DNA from: Mediterraneibacter hominis
GTDB lineage: Bacteria > Bacillota > Clostridia > Lachnospirales > Lachnospiraceae
Assembly: GCF_014287475.1 (NCBI RefSeq)
Contig: NZ_JACOPF010000003.1
Coordinates: 62,001-126,000, forward strand
DNA: 64,000 bases
Direction of reading: 5' to 3'
In this document: positions 15,698-25,398 of the stretch, piece after piece
Layout: each line of letters opens with the position of its first letter
How positions within the stretch are numbered: position 1 is the first letter of the stretch
The notes under the pieces: generated by a model
The model's input: only the letters and a program-made list of their open reading frames with translations
What the model was told of the DNA's origin: nothing
Databases searched by the model: none
Made by a program: the position numbers and the translations under genes

Positions 15698-17095
15698 ATG
15701 AATGAAGGACAAGTATTACATAACAGCCCTTATGTTGCCCAGATAGAAAAATTTGCAGATTCACTGAAACAGCTTTCACGTACATTTTTGGAGCTAGAAG
15801 AGAAAAAGCAGGCATTTTCCAACGAAGAGATTGAGGACATGTTTCAAAGGGTGAGAGAGAAAGTATGCGGAAATTGCGAAAAATGCAGTTGGTGTTGGGG
15901 AGAAAATTTTGTACATACCTATCAGATGGGATATGAAATTTTATCAGCCGTAGACCGTTATGGAAACGAGATGAACATGGAAACAAAGAGAAAACTGCAG
16001 CAGAAATGTATTATGGCGCCCAGATTCTTACGTGAAATGCTGGAGGCATTTCACGATGCCAGACAGAATATGATCTGGATAAATCGGATGGCAAGGAGCA
16101 GAGAAGGGTGCGCGATCCAGATGGATACCTTTGCCGATATGATACGCAGTACGGCAAAAGAATTAGAAGATAGTATGTTTACAGATGAACGATTGGAGAA
16201 AAAAATCAGTGTCAGTTTAAAGAAGAAAGGTATTCGGGTATTGTACACGAATTTTTTTATGAACAGGGAAGGAAAATACGAAATTCACGTTACTGCAAGA
16301 GCTGTACAGAACCGCTGCGTTACACAGAGAGAATTAGTAAAGGGAGTTTCAGAAGTTCTGGGAAGGAGATTTATTCTGGAAGAAAACAGTGGACAGATAC
16401 TGGGAAAGGAATATACAACTGTTATCTGTATAGAAGGCCCTGCATATTATACAATGCATGGTGTTGCGCGGATTGGAAAAGGCTGCTGTCAAGTGTCAGG
16501 GGATAATTTTATGATGATAGAACTGCCTGGAGGCAGACAGGCAGTGGCACTTTCTGATGGAATGGGTTCAGGTGAAAAGGCATGCAGAGAGAGCACTTTG
16601 GTGGTAGAACTGCTGGAAGAGCTTTTAGAAGCCGGATTTCCGGAAAAAACAGCAATCCAGATGATTAATACGACGTTAGTTATGGGAAGAGAAGAGATAC
16701 ACTATTCTACGATTGACATGAGCGTGTTTGATTTATATACAGGAGAATGTGAACTGATTAAAGCAGGGGCTTCCTCTACCTTTATAAAAAAAGGAGACGT
16801 TGTGGAGCACTTAAGCTCTACAAGTCTGCCGATAGGTGTCCTACATTCTATTGAGATTGATTCAGTAAAGAGAAAACTCAAATCAGGAGATTTTGTGATT
16901 ATGGTGACGGATGGCGTTTTAGATGCTCTTCCAGTTGGAGAGCAGGATATTCTTCTGGAAACGATCATACAGGGGAGCGCGATTGCGAATCCAAAAGAAA
17001 TGGCGCATCATGTGCTAGAGCAGGTTTTAAACTGGACCGGAAAGGAGCCGGCAGATGATATGACGGTGCTGGCAGTCGGGTTATGGGAATGTTAG
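15698..17095 (+). CDS. spoIIE: SpoIIE-type protein phosphatase lacking the N-terminal membrane domain
   Basis: A 465-residue protein matching the central and phosphatase regions of SpoIIE, which dephosphorylates SpoIIAA to activate sigma-F in the forespore. The linker Cys cluster CGNCEKCSWCW is at residues 57-67. The PP2C core shows LSDGMGSGEKA near residue 287, MVTDGVLDAL and the C-terminal DDMTVLAVG. Bacillus SpoIIE is over 800 residues with ten N-terminal membrane spans; none are encoded here. The start has a GGAAGGAG site and lies just after a terminator, so it appears to be the natural start. The conserved neighbourhood (divIC, tilS, hpt, ftsH) supports orthology. Confidence 0.88.
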   Translation: MNEGQVLHNSPYVAQIEKFADSLKQLSRTFLELEEKKQAFSNEEIEDMFQRVREKVCGNCEKCSWCWGENFVHTYQMGYEILSAVDRYGNEMNMETKRKLQQKCIMAPRFLREMLEAFHDARQNMIWINRMARSREGCAIQMDTFADMIRSTAKELEDSMFTDERLEKKISVSLKKKGIRVLYTNFFMNREGKYEIHVTARAVQNRCVTQRELVKGVSEVLGRRFILEENSGQILGKEYTTVICIEGPAYYTMHGVARIGKGCCQVSGDNFMMIELPGGRQAVALSDGMGSGEKACRESTLVVELLEELLEAGFPEKTAIQMINTTLVMGREEIHYSTIDMSVFDLYTGECELIKAGASSTFIKKGDVVEHLSSTSLPIGVLHSIEIDSVKRKLKSGDFVIMVTDGVLDALPVGEQDILLETIIQGSAIANPKEMAHHVLEQVLNWTGKEPADDMTVLAVGLWEC

Positions 17096-17141
17096 GGCAG
17101 AGATTCTTGCAATTTTGTCATAGATTGAGTATAGTTTACAT

Positions 17142-18584
17142 ATGATGAAGAAAATTGAAGCTTTTATAAAAAAATATCATATGATACAGGAGAATGATAT
17201 AGTAGTGACAGGCGTATCGGGCGGAGCCGATTCGATATGCCTGCTTTTTGCGCTTTTAGAGTTGAAAAAGGCATTGGATTTCCATATTGTCGTGTGTCAT
17301 ATAAATCATGGTATACGCGAAGTGAGCGCTGACAGGGACGAACAGTTTGTACGCAAAATCTGTGAGGAAAAAGGACTTACGTTTCGAGTTTTTCATAAAA
17401 ACGTAGAATTAATTGCCATAAAAAGGAAACAATCTCTTGAGGAAGCAGGGCGCATGGTGCGCAGGGAAGCTTTTGAAAAAGTGCTTAAAGAAGTAAATGG
17501 GACAAAAATTGCGACAGCACATCATCAGAATGATAATGCGGAGACACTGCTTATGAATCTGGCAAGAGGCAGTGGACTGAGAGGTATGTGTGGGATCACT
17601 CCGGTAAACGGAATCTGGATCCGGCCTCTTTTGTGTGTGAAGCGCAGTCAGATTGAAGAGTGGATGGAAAGATATAAAATTCCATTTTGCCAGGATGAGA
17701 CGAATGAAGAGGATCTGTATACGCGAAATCGTGTGCGTCACCGGATTATTCCAGAACTGGAAACACAAGTAAATCCCCAGACGGTGAAGCATCTGTATGA
17801 GGCATCTGTGCAGGTACAGGAAGTATGGGAATATATCGCGGCACAGACGAAGAAGGCATATGCGGACTGTGTACAGGAACAAAAACAGGAAGGGCTTCTT
17901 ATTTACAAAGAAAAATTTGACGCTCTGCCAGATGTGTTAAAGAAATTTCTCATTAAAAGTACTTTGGAAAATATAGCCAAAGCGAGTAAAGATGTGACAT
18001 CGGCTCATATTAGTGCGGTACTGGATTTATTAGAGGGACAGGTGGGAAGGCGGATAAATCTGCCCTATCATATAACGGCAAAGAGAGTATACGCCGGTGT
18101 GCTGGTGGAGAGTAAAAAAGGGAAAAAACAGCTAAATTTAGAAGAAAAATTAAGCCCCAGAGAGCTTCTGATATCGGGGGAGATCGTGATACCGGAACGG
18201 AATTTAAAAGTGTCTTGTAAGGTTTTTAAGAAAAAGGCGGATTTTTCTTTCTCGTTGATACCACAAAAAACCTACACGAAATGGTTTGATTATGATATAA
18301 TAAAAAATAGCCTGCTTATCAGAACGCGGCAGCAGGGAGACAGGATTGTAATTGATAAAAAGGGCAGCACACAGAAGCTGAAAAACTATTTGATAAATGA
18401 GAAGGTTCCTGAAGAAAAGCGGGGGAGTCTCCTTCTGATAGCAGACGGACAGCAGATTATATGGATACCGGGGATGCGGCAGAGTCATGCTTACCAGGTA
18501 AAAGAAGAGACAAAGCGAATATTGGAAATTAGAATAACGGAGGAGAAAACAGATGTCAGAGACGATCCGGGTGTTAATATCTGA
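17142..18584 (+). CDS. tilS: tRNA(Ile)-lysidine synthase
   Basis: A 480-residue enzyme that converts the wobble cytidine of tRNA-Ile(CAU) to lysidine, using ATP. The PP-loop is VTGVSGGADSICLL at about residues 22-35, followed by HINHGIR and TAHHQNDNAETLLMNL. The C-terminal TilS substrate-recognition domain includes IWIPGMRQSHAYQV. No clear ribosome site precedes the ATG. It overlaps hpt by 32 bp. Confidence 0.94.
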   Translation: MMKKIEAFIKKYHMIQENDIVVTGVSGGADSICLLFALLELKKALDFHIVVCHINHGIREVSADRDEQFVRKICEEKGLTFRVFHKNVELIAIKRKQSLEEAGRMVRREAFEKVLKEVNGTKIATAHHQNDNAETLLMNLARGSGLRGMCGITPVNGIWIRPLLCVKRSQIEEWMERYKIPFCQDETNEEDLYTRNRVRHRIIPELETQVNPQTVKHLYEASVQVQEVWEYIAAQTKKAYADCVQEQKQEGLLIYKEKFDALPDVLKKFLIKSTLENIAKASKDVTSAHISAVLDLLEGQVGRRINLPYHITAKRVYAGVLVESKKGKKQLNLEEKLSPRELLISGEIVIPERNLKVSCKVFKKKADFSFSLIPQKTYTKWFDYDIIKNSLLIRTRQQGDRIVIDKKGSTQKLKNYLINEKVPEEKRGSLLLIADGQQIIWIPGMRQSHAYQVKEETKRILEIRITEEKTDVRDDPGVNI

Positions 18585-19080
18585 GGAAGAAATAGAAGAA
18601 AGAGTACAGGCATTAGGAAAGCAGATAAGTGAAGACTATGCAGGAAAACAAGTACATTTAATCTGCATTTTAAAAGGCGGTGCTTTCTTTATGTGCGAGC
18701 TGGCAAAGAGAATTACAGTGCCTGTTTCGATGGATTTTATGAGTGTCGGAAGCTATGGGGACGGAACAGCCTCCAGCGGTGTTGTACGTATTGCAAAAGA
18801 CTTAGATGAGGCGATAGAGGGAAAGGATGTGCTCATTGTGGAGGACATCATTGACTCAGGACGTACCTTGTATTATCTGATTGATGTTCTGAAACACAGA
18901 AAACCGAACAGCGTGCGTCTGTGTACATTGCTGGATAAACCAGACCGCAGAGTAAAGGATGTAAAAGTAGACTATGTCGGATTCGCAATTCCAGACGAAT
19001 TCGTGGTCGGGTATGGACTGGATTATGCCCAGAAATATAGAAATCTGCCATATATAGGAGTGGTAGAGGGCGTAGAATAA
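18553..19080 (+). CDS. hpt: Hypoxanthine phosphoribosyltransferase
   Basis: A 175-residue purine salvage enzyme that joins hypoxanthine or guanine to PRPP. The PRPP-binding motif VLIVEDIIDSGRTL is at about residues 95-108, and the flexible loop carries MSVGSYGDGTASSG. It starts inside the 3' end of tilS with a GGAGGAG site 9 bases upstream, indicating coupled translation. The tilS-hpt-ftsH order is standard in Firmicutes. Confidence 0.96.
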   Translation: MSETIRVLISEEEIEERVQALGKQISEDYAGKQVHLICILKGGAFFMCELAKRITVPVSMDFMSVGSYGDGTASSGVVRIAKDLDEAIEGKDVLIVEDIIDSGRTLYYLIDVLKHRKPNSVRLCTLLDKPDRRVKDVKVDYVGFAIPDEFVVGYGLDYAQKYRNLPYIGVVEGVE

Positions 19081-19101
19081 ACAGGAAGGAGACATAACAG
19101 G

Positions 19102-20964
19102 TTGAACAATAAGAAATACAGAGGTGTAAGCGGAGTTACCGTTATGACGTTTGTTCTCATTGTGGTGCTTGCGTTCTGGTTGATGAACCGTATGCAGATG
19201 CACCAGCAGGAGATGACGTACACCCAGTTTGAACAGGAATTAAAAGATGAAAATGTGACAGATGCCGTAATCAGCCAGAATAAAGCTGTGCCTACGGGTT
19301 CTGTGACCGTAACATTAGAGGGGGAGGAAAGCGCCCGAACCGTTTATGTTTCGGATGTAAAGGAAGCGGAGAAACTTCTGGAAAAATATGGTATAGATTA
19401 TAAAATGTCAAATGTGCAGCAGGATTCTGTTATGACGACAGTGATGCTTCCACTTTTGATTACATTTGCGGGAATAGCTCTTATATTCTTTTTGATGAAC
19501 AGGCAGAGTGGAGGGGCGAATGCCAAAGCGATGAATTTCGGGAAGAGCCGTGCAAAGATGAGCAGCCAGAATGAAATCAAAGTAACGTTCGCAAATGTAG
19601 CAGGCTTAAAAGAGGAAAAAGAAGAGCTGGAGGAGATTGTAGATTTCTTAAAGGCTCCGAAGAAATATATTCAGGTAGGAGCGAGAATCCCCAAGGGCGT
19701 TCTTTTAGAGGGACCTCCGGGAACAGGAAAAACACTGCTTGCAAAAGCCGTTGCAGGTGAAGCTGGGGTGCCGTTTTTTAGTATTTCAGGTTCGGATTTC
19801 GTAGAGATGTTCGTAGGCGTAGGAGCGTCCCGCGTTCGTGATTTGTTCCAGGACGCGAAGAAAAATGCCCCTTGTATTATCTTCATTGACGAGATTGACG
19901 CTGTTGCGAGACGACGCGGAAGCGGTCTGGGCGGCGGACATGACGAGAGAGAACAGACATTGAACCAGCTTCTCGTAGAGATGGATGGCTTCGGGGTGAA
20001 TGAAGGAATTATTGTCATGGCGGCAACCAACCGCAAAGATATATTAGATCCGGCGATTTTAAGACCGGGACGGTTCGACAGAAATGTTATCGTAGGGCGT
20101 CCGGACGTGGGAGGCAGAGAAGAAATACTGAAAGTTCACGCGAAAAATAAACCGCTGGGAGATGATGTAGATCTAAAACAAATTGCGCAGACGACAGCAG
20201 GTTTTACAGGTGCTGACCTGGAAAATCTTTTGAATGAGGCGGCGATTCTGGCAGCGAAAGAAAACAGGGTATATTTGCAGCAGTCAGATATTCGCCATGC
20301 CTTTGTGAAGGTTGGAATCGGCCCTGAGAAGAAAAGCCGGATTGTCTCTGAAAAAGAACGCCGGATTACAGCATACCACGAGGCAGGGCATGCGATTTTA
20401 TTTCATGTGCTGCCAGATGTAGGGCCGGTATACAGTGTATCGATTGTGCCCACAGGAGGCGCGGGAGGCTATACAATGCCGCTTCCGGAAAGAGATGATA
20501 TGTTCAATACAAAAGGACATATGCTTCAGGAAATTACAGTATCTTTGGGCGGACGTGTAGCAGAGGAAGAGATTTTTGATGATATTACAACAGGGGCTTC
20601 CCAGGATATTAAGCAGGCGACAGCCATTGCGAAATCTATGATTACAAAGTTCGGAATGTCAGAGAGGCTTGGGCTGATTAACTATGACAATGACAGCGAC
20701 GAAGTATTTATCGGAAGAGATTTTGGCCATACGTCGCGAGGCTATGGCGAGAAGATTGCAGGTACGATTGACGAAGAAGTAAAACGAATTATTGACGAAT
20801 GTTATATAAAAGCAAAAGCACTTTTACAAGAATATCATTCTGTATTGGAAGCATGTGCCCAGCTTCTGCTCGAAAAGGAAAAGATAACAAGGAGCGAATT
20901 TGAAGCACTCTTTGAAGAAAAAGAGACAGGAAACGAACCACAGCTTTCCGGCCAGGACTCATAG
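19102..20964 (+). CDS. ftsH: ATP-dependent zinc metalloprotease FtsH
   Basis: A 620-residue membrane-anchored AAA protease. Two membrane segments flank a short external domain (about residues 10-28 and 112-132). Walker A GPPGTGKT is at residue 204, Walker B IIFIDEID follows, the second region of homology is present ([20 protein letters not shown]), and the zinc motif HEAGH is at residues 426-430. It degrades misfolded and regulatory membrane proteins. I accept the TTG at 19102 because AGGAAGGAGA lies upstream and the N-terminus lines up with FtsH. Confidence 0.97.
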   Translation: MNNKKYRGVSGVTVMTFVLIVVLAFWLMNRMQMHQQEMTYTQFEQELKDENVTDAVISQNKAVPTGSVTVTLEGEESARTVYVSDVKEAEKLLEKYGIDYKMSNVQQDSVMTTVMLPLLITFAGIALIFFLMNRQSGGANAKAMNFGKSRAKMSSQNEIKVTFANVAGLKEEKEELEEIVDFLKAPKKYIQVGARIPKGVLLEGPPGTGKTLLAKAVAGEAGVPFFSISGSDFVEMFVGVGASRVRDLFQDAKKNAPCIIFIDEIDAVARRRGSGLGGGHDEREQTLNQLLVEMDGFGVNEGIIVMAATNRKDILDPAILRPGRFDRNVIVGRPDVGGREEILKVHAKNKPLGDDVDLKQIAQTTAGFTGADLENLLNEAAILAAKENRVYLQQSDIRHAFVKVGIGPEKKSRIVSEKERRITAYHEAGHAILFHVLPDVGPVYSVSIVPTGGAGGYTMPLPERDDMFNTKGHMLQEITVSLGGRVAEEEIFDDITTGASQDIKQATAIAKSMITKFGMSERLGLINYDNDSDEVFIGRDFGHTSRGYGEKIAGTIDEEVKRIIDECYIKAKALLQEYHSVLEACAQLLLEKEKITRSEFEALFEEKETGNEPQLSGQDS

Positions 20965-20997
20965 AGGAGGTTCCTGTGACGGGTAAGGAGGTTTTTT

Positions 20998-23064
20998 ATG
21001 AATAAAGACGCACTGTTTAGTGACGGCACATCAGATTATGTCTCTCCTGCGCAGCCAGACTGGAATGAGAAGATTACACTGCGTTTCAGGACAGCCCAAA
21101 ATGATGTGGATGAAGTGCGTATCCTGTTGGAAACCGGGAAATATGCTATGCGGAAAGTGTGCACAAAAGGCAGCTTTGACTATTATGCAATTGAATGTCA
21201 GCTGTCAGAAGAACCTTTCCGCTATTCTTTTGAGATTTTAAAAGACAGCGAAGTCTGTTATTATAACCGCTGCGGTGTGTCAAAGGACATAAAGCGCTTT
21301 TATGATTTTGTCATTGTTCCAGGCTTTTCGACGCCGGAATGGGCAAAAGGGGCAGTGATGTACCAGATTTTTGTAGACCGGTTTTACAATGGTGATACGT
21401 CAAATGATGTAGAGGAGCGAGAATATATTTATATTGGAGAACCATGCAGAAAGGTTACGGACTGGAACCAGCCTCCTGAGGCGGTAGATATCCGGCGCTT
21501 TTACGGAGGCGATCTGGCAGGAGTGCGGGAGAAGCTGGATTATCTTCAGGAATTGGGAGTGGAAGTGATTTATTTCAATCCGCTGTTTGTCTCCCCTTCC
21601 AATCACAAATATGATATACAAGATTATGATTATATTGACCCGCACTACGGGAAAATCGTAGAGGACGGAGGAGAAGTGCTTCCGTGGGGCAGCCGGGATA
21701 ACACACAGGCGACAAAGTACCAGGTTCGGACAGGGAAAAGAGAGAATCTGGAGGCGAGCAATGCATTGTTTGCCACGCTTGTGAAAGAGATGCATCAGCG
21801 GGGGATGCGCGTGATTTTGGATGGAGTATTTAATCACTGCGGGTCGTTCAATAAATGGATGGACAGAGAGAGAATCTATGAACAACAGCCGGGATACCCC
21901 AAGGGCGCATATGTAGATGCAAACAGTCCATACCGTAGATTTTTCCGTTTTTTTGACGAGAGAGACAGCGCATGGCCGTATAATAAAAATTATGACGGCT
22001 GGTGGGGACATGATACATTGCCTAAACTGAATTATGAAGATTCGCCGGAGCTGGAGCAATATATTATCGATATAGGAAAAAAATGGATTTCACCGCCGTA
22101 CAATATAGACGGCTGGCGTCTGGACGTGGCGGCTGATTTAGGATACAGCAATGAGTATAATCATATGTTTTGGAAACGGTTTCGAAAGGAAATAAAAAGT
22201 GTAAATCCGGATGTCTTGATTCTGGCAGAGCACTATGGAGATCCTGCGGAGTGGCTGCAGGGAGACGAGTGGGACAGCGTGATGAATTATGATGCTTTTA
22301 TGGAACCGCTTACGTGGTTTCTGACAGGCATGGAGAAGCATAGTGATGAGAGAAGAATGGATTTGTGGGGAAATGCGGATAATTTTGTCAATACAATGAA
22401 ACATTTTATGGCATGTATGATGACACCGTCTCTCCAGGTGGCAATGAACCAGCTTTCCAACCACGATCACTCCCGTTTTTTAACGCGGACAAATCATATT
22501 GTCGGCAGAGTAGAGCATTTAGGAACGAAAGCGGCAGAAGAAGGAGTAAATTATGCAGTGATGCGTGAGGCGGTTACAGTACAGATGACATGGCCGGGAG
22601 CACCTGCTGTTTACTATGGTGACGAAGCCGGTTTATGCGGCTTTACAGACCCGGATAACCGGCGTACCTATCCGTGGGGAAGAGAAAATAAGGAACTGAT
22701 TGCCTTTCATAAAGAAATGATCCGGATACACAAAGAAGAAAAGCCGCTGCGCAAGGGCTCTTTGAAAATGCTGTATTGGGAGAGCAATATTCTTGCTTAC
22801 GGGCGTTTTCAGGAGGAAGACCAAATTATTGTAGTGCTGAATAACAGTAAGGAGCTAAAAGAAGTAACGGTGCCGGTATGGCAGGCAGAAGTGCCGGAAA
22901 AAGGAAGAATGATGCGTCTGATGTATTCCTATGAGGATGGATATACAACCGAAAGGGATGAATATATTGTGGAGGACGGAGAAATAGTACTGAATATGGG
23001 ACGACATTCTGCGATAGTGCTGAAACCCTTAAAGACGGAGAAAACATCTGACACGCTGTTGTAA
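20998..23064 (+). CDS. Glycoside hydrolase family 13 (neopullulanase/cyclomaltodextrinase-like)
   Basis: A 688-residue cytoplasmic alpha-glucan hydrolase with no signal peptide. The N-terminus (residues 20-105) resembles the CBM34-type beta domain of neopullulanases. The TIM barrel follows: VMYQIFVDRFYNGD, then nucleophile D376 in GWRLDVAADL, acid/base E411 in ILAEHYGDP and D490 in SNHDHSRF. A C-terminal beta domain closes the protein. It probably hydrolyses imported maltodextrins or cyclodextrins. It starts 33 bp after ftsH with a TAAGGAGG site. The exact specificity is not determinable from sequence. Confidence 0.9.
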   Translation: MNKDALFSDGTSDYVSPAQPDWNEKITLRFRTAQNDVDEVRILLETGKYAMRKVCTKGSFDYYAIECQLSEEPFRYSFEILKDSEVCYYNRCGVSKDIKRFYDFVIVPGFSTPEWAKGAVMYQIFVDRFYNGDTSNDVEEREYIYIGEPCRKVTDWNQPPEAVDIRRFYGGDLAGVREKLDYLQELGVEVIYFNPLFVSPSNHKYDIQDYDYIDPHYGKIVEDGGEVLPWGSRDNTQATKYQVRTGKRENLEASNALFATLVKEMHQRGMRVILDGVFNHCGSFNKWMDRERIYEQQPGYPKGAYVDANSPYRRFFRFFDERDSAWPYNKNYDGWWGHDTLPKLNYEDSPELEQYIIDIGKKWISPPYNIDGWRLDVAADLGYSNEYNHMFWKRFRKEIKSVNPDVLILAEHYGDPAEWLQGDEWDSVMNYDAFMEPLTWFLTGMEKHSDERRMDLWGNADNFVNTMKHFMACMMTPSLQVAMNQLSNHDHSRFLTRTNHIVGRVEHLGTKAAEEGVNYAVMREAVTVQMTWPGAPAVYYGDEAGLCGFTDPDNRRTYPWGRENKELIAFHKEMIRIHKEEKPLRKGSLKMLYWESNILAYGRFQEEDQIIVVLNNSKELKEVTVPVWQAEVPEKGRMMRLMYSYEDGYTTERDEYIVEDGEIVLNMGRHSAIVLKPLKTEKTSDTLL

Positions 23065-23160
23065 GGATACAGCAGAGATAAAAAGCGCGGGGTATAATGA
23101 AAGAAAGCCTTTTTTGGACATGGAAACGATATACGCGATGCGTAAGTAATGTCTGAAAGG

Positions 23161-23341
23161 GGCTTTTTAGTATAATTAGGAAATTTTGATAAATTTCCTA
23201 TTATACTAAAAGCCCTCCGGGCGGGATGCACACGCCGCAATAAGGAAATTTTACCGCTTTGCGGTATTGCGGCGGCGCGCAAAGTGGACAAGCCCCTCAG
23301 AGTGAGGGGCAGGGGAGTTGAAGCGGGCTTGCCCACTTTGT
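23161..23341. repeat. Cluster of three nested hairpins in the 392-bp gap after the GH13 gene
   Basis: Three adjacent inverted repeats occupy most of the gap between 23065 and 23456. Hairpin 1 pairs 23161-23187 with 23192-23216 over about 25 bp with two bulged T residues. Hairpin 2 pairs CGCCGCAATA (23234) with TATTGCGGCG (23266) and has a competing inner TACCGC/GCGGTA stem. Hairpin 3 pairs 23281-23296 with 23326-23341 and encloses GCCCCTCA/TGAGGGGC. The 36-bp tail (23308-23343) recurs at 39311. It may be an intergenic repeat element or structured RNA; the first hairpin could also terminate the GH13 transcript. Confidence 0.7.
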
Positions 23342-23456
23342 TCTGTCTACATAGTGTTGTAAAAGAATTTTTACACAGAAAAATAGGCTTGAAAAAGATA
23401 TTTGATAGACTTTTAGGTTTCATTATAGGATGATGTTCGCGAAAGGAGGAAATAAA

Positions 23457-23864
23457 ATGGAAATAGGGAAGCAGCTGAAGGATGCAAGAATACATTATGG
23501 GATGACGCAGGAGTTCGTAGCAGAAAAGCTGCATGTGTCCAGACAGACAATTTCTAATTGGGAAAATGAAAAGTCATATCCTGATATTATAAGTGTCATT
23601 GAATTAAGTAATCTCTATTCCGTAAGCTTGGATGATTTATTGAAAGGAGACAAAAAAATGATCGAACATCTAGAAGAAAGTACAAATCTGGTAAAAAGTA
23701 ATCAAAAATTAATTGGGGCAATCATAGCGAATATCATATTCATCATTCTGTTGGTAATTTTAAGTGCATTTATCCCTGGAAATAAATACTTTCTCGTTGG
23801 AGTGTTCTGTCTGATGGTTGTGAGCTCATCAGCGTTATTCTATCAGATTATCAAAAAATTTTAA
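23457..23864 (+). CDS. XRE-type HTH regulator with C-terminal membrane segments
   Basis: A 135-residue protein. Residues 5-60 form a lambda-repressor-type helix-turn-helix (RIHYGMTQEFVAEKLHVSRQTISNWENEKSYPD), followed by two hydrophobic segments near residues 82-100 and 105-125. This layout is common in Firmicutes membrane-tethered XRE regulators paired with a small membrane gene. The start is set by AAAGGAGG before the ATG at 23457. The next gene begins 12 bp after the stop. Confidence 0.85.
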   Translation: MEIGKQLKDARIHYGMTQEFVAEKLHVSRQTISNWENEKSYPDIISVIELSNLYSVSLDDLLKGDKKMIEHLEESTNLVKSNQKLIGAIIANIIFIILLVILSAFIPGNKYFLVGVFCLMVVSSSALFYQIIKKF

Positions 23865-23876
23865 GGAGGTATTTTC

Positions 23877-24206
23877 ATGGAGTGGAAAGAAAGCATTTAT
23901 ATGATATTTGGAGCTATATCATTGGTAGGAGCTGCTGCTACGGCGTATCAGATTTATAGACTGACATTGATGGACGCGAAGGCAAGGGGATTGAAGCATC
24001 CAAAATTCTGGGGGATATTTGCTATGAGTGGGAATAATTCGGGCGGTCTTTTGATGTATCTGATTGGCAGAAACAAATATCCAGTTATAAATTTGCCGGA
24101 CAGTGAAAAACAAAAAATGGAGAAAAGAAAAAAATGTGCGGGTGTTGGATTGATTTTTTTTGTGGTGGGGACAATTGGATTAATAATTGGAAATGTATAT
24201 CCTTAA
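23877..24206 (+). CDS. Small membrane protein of unknown function
   Basis: A 109-residue protein with an N-terminal hydrophobic segment (residues 8-26), a middle segment around FAMSGNNSGGLLMYLIG and a C-terminal segment (residues 88-106) after a KRKK turn. I do not recognise a family. An AAGGAGG site and 12-bp spacing tie it to the XRE regulator, which may sense or control it. Confidence 0.65.
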   Translation: MEWKESIYMIFGAISLVGAAATAYQIYRLTLMDAKARGLKHPKFWGIFAMSGNNSGGLLMYLIGRNKYPVINLPDSEKQKMEKRKKCAGVGLIFFVVGTIGLIIGNVYP

Positions 24207-24208
24207 AG

Positions 24209-24324
24209 GCATATCGTAATTTAGTCCCTATGGGACGGTGAGCATTGCCCGACAAAGTATACCCTAAAGGGTATACCGTAATTCATTCCTTGTAGGATGG
24301 CGGGCTTCGCCCGACAAGGTATAT
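24209..24324. repeat. Two-unit intergenic repeat (family 2), first copy
   Basis: Two diverged units of about 54-55 bp (24209-24262 and 24270-24324) share the pattern cgtaatt, then a small stem, then GCCCGACAA and gtatac/gtatat. They are separated by a CCCTAAAGGG-type junction. Within unit 2, GGCGGGCTTCGCCCGAC forms a tight hairpin. The same two-unit structure occurs inverted at 35889. No coding potential was seen. Confidence 0.65.
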
Positions 24325-24355
24325 TTGCATTATAAAACTGGACTGTATAAAAATG

Positions 24356-24399
24356 ATAGAACTGGTTATTTTGACATAACCAGTTCTATGCTATTATAG
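24356..24399 (+). promoter_or_regulatory. Promoter with perfect inverted repeat upstream of the pyridoxal-kinase operon
   Basis: A perfect 14-bp inverted repeat (ATAGAACTGGTTAT at 24356-24369 with its complement at 24376-24389) overlaps a TTGACA at 24371-24376. A TATTAT/TTATAG minus 10 lies 15-17 bases further on. This looks like an operator on the minus 35 region. The nearest gene downstream is the kinase at 24535. A MocR/PdxR-type regulator would be a natural guess, but none is encoded here. Confidence 0.5.
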
Positions 24400-24534
24400 C
24401 AGAAAATGTATTCATTCGGATGCAATGTAATACGTATTATACCGGAGAATGGACTTTACTCAATAAGAGTTAAAGCGCTGATATAGAATGGATAAGGCTA
24501 ATTGTATCAGTAATTTTGAAAGTGGGAGATGAAT

Positions 24535-25398
24535 ATGACAAAAAAGATAGCAGTGATCAATGATTTATCGGGATTCGGAAAATGCTCTCTTACAGCGGCA
24601 ATCTCTGTGATTGCCGCAATGGGAGTGCAGCCATGTCCTTTGCCCACAGCTATTTTGAGTGCGCAGACAGGATATGCCAGTTATTTTCTGGATGATTATA
24701 CAGACAAAATGGAATATTTCCGGAAAGAGTGGGAGAAAATGGGCGCCTCATTTGACGGGATATATACTGGCTTTATGGCAGGGGACAGACAGATTAAGCA
24801 GGTATTTGCCTTTCTGGATACATTTCATAAAAAAAATACGTTCTTACTGGTGGATCCGGTTATGGGAGATAATGGAAAAGAGTATGCGATATTTACGCCG
24901 GCACTGCTAAGTCTTATGAAAGAGTTAGTGCTGCGTGCGGATATTATTACTCCGAATTTGACAGAGCTTTGTCTTCTGACAGATACGGACTACCGGATGA
25001 TTGAACATTTGACAGATGAAAAATATTTATTAACAGTCATCGCGCAGATGGGAAGAAATCTTATTCAAAAGGGACCTAAGACGGTAGTAGTAACAGGGAT
25101 TCAATTTGTGGATGCGGCAGACGGTATTTCGAAAATGGGAAATTTGTCAGTTACAAAGAAAGAAGAGCATCTGTGTGCTTTTCCTTATATAGGAGGCAGT
25201 TACTCCGGTACAGGAGATATATTTGCCTCTGCTGTTGCGGCGGGGATGGCCAAAGAAGAAAAAATTGTATCTGTAATGAAAAGAGCAGGCACTATGATTG
25301 AATATGCGATGCGAGATGCCGTGAAAGACCAGATTCCAAGAAATGACGGTGTAGAATATGAAAAATATCTGTGGATGTTAAAAGGAGAGGAGCAATGA
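24535..25398 (+). CDS. pdxK: Pyridoxal/pyridoxamine kinase
   Basis: A 287-residue ribokinase-superfamily enzyme matching clostridial pyridoxamine kinases. Evidence is KKIAVINDLSGFGKCSLTAAISV at the start, PTAILSAQTGY, GFMAGDRQI, VDPVMGDNG (magnesium and anion site), ITPNLTELCLL and a C-terminal YSGTGDIFASAVA loop with the catalytic Asp. It phosphorylates vitamin B6 vitamers. I prefer the ATG at 24535, 6 bases after GGGAG, over the ATG at 24529. It overlaps the next gene by 4 bp. Confidence 0.88.
   Translation: MTKKIAVINDLSGFGKCSLTAAISVIAAMGVQPCPLPTAILSAQTGYASYFLDDYTDKMEYFRKEWEKMGASFDGIYTGFMAGDRQIKQVFAFLDTFHKKNTFLLVDPVMGDNGKEYAIFTPALLSLMKELVLRADIITPNLTELCLLTDTDYRMIEHLTDEKYLLTVIAQMGRNLIQKGPKTVVVTGIQFVDAADGISKMGNLSVTKKEEHLCAFPYIGGSYSGTGDIFASAVAAGMAKEEKIVSVMKRAGTMIEYAMRDAVKDQIPRNDGVEYEKYLWMLKGEEQ

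Noticed and set aside
15564..15698. SpoIIE truncation caused by a frameshift or pseudogene
   Set aside because: The upstream gap is only 133 bp, holds a terminator and a ribosome site, and shows no remnant of membrane-domain coding.
21400..22059. Minus-strand frame of 219 codons inside the GH13 gene
   Set aside because: Composition is that of an antisense reading, and the catalytic residues of GH13 lie on the plus strand.
24470..24483. CcpA-type catabolite site TTAAAGCGCTGATA near the pyridoxal kinase gene
   Set aside because: The right half does not match the consensus and the gene is not a typical carbon-catabolite target.
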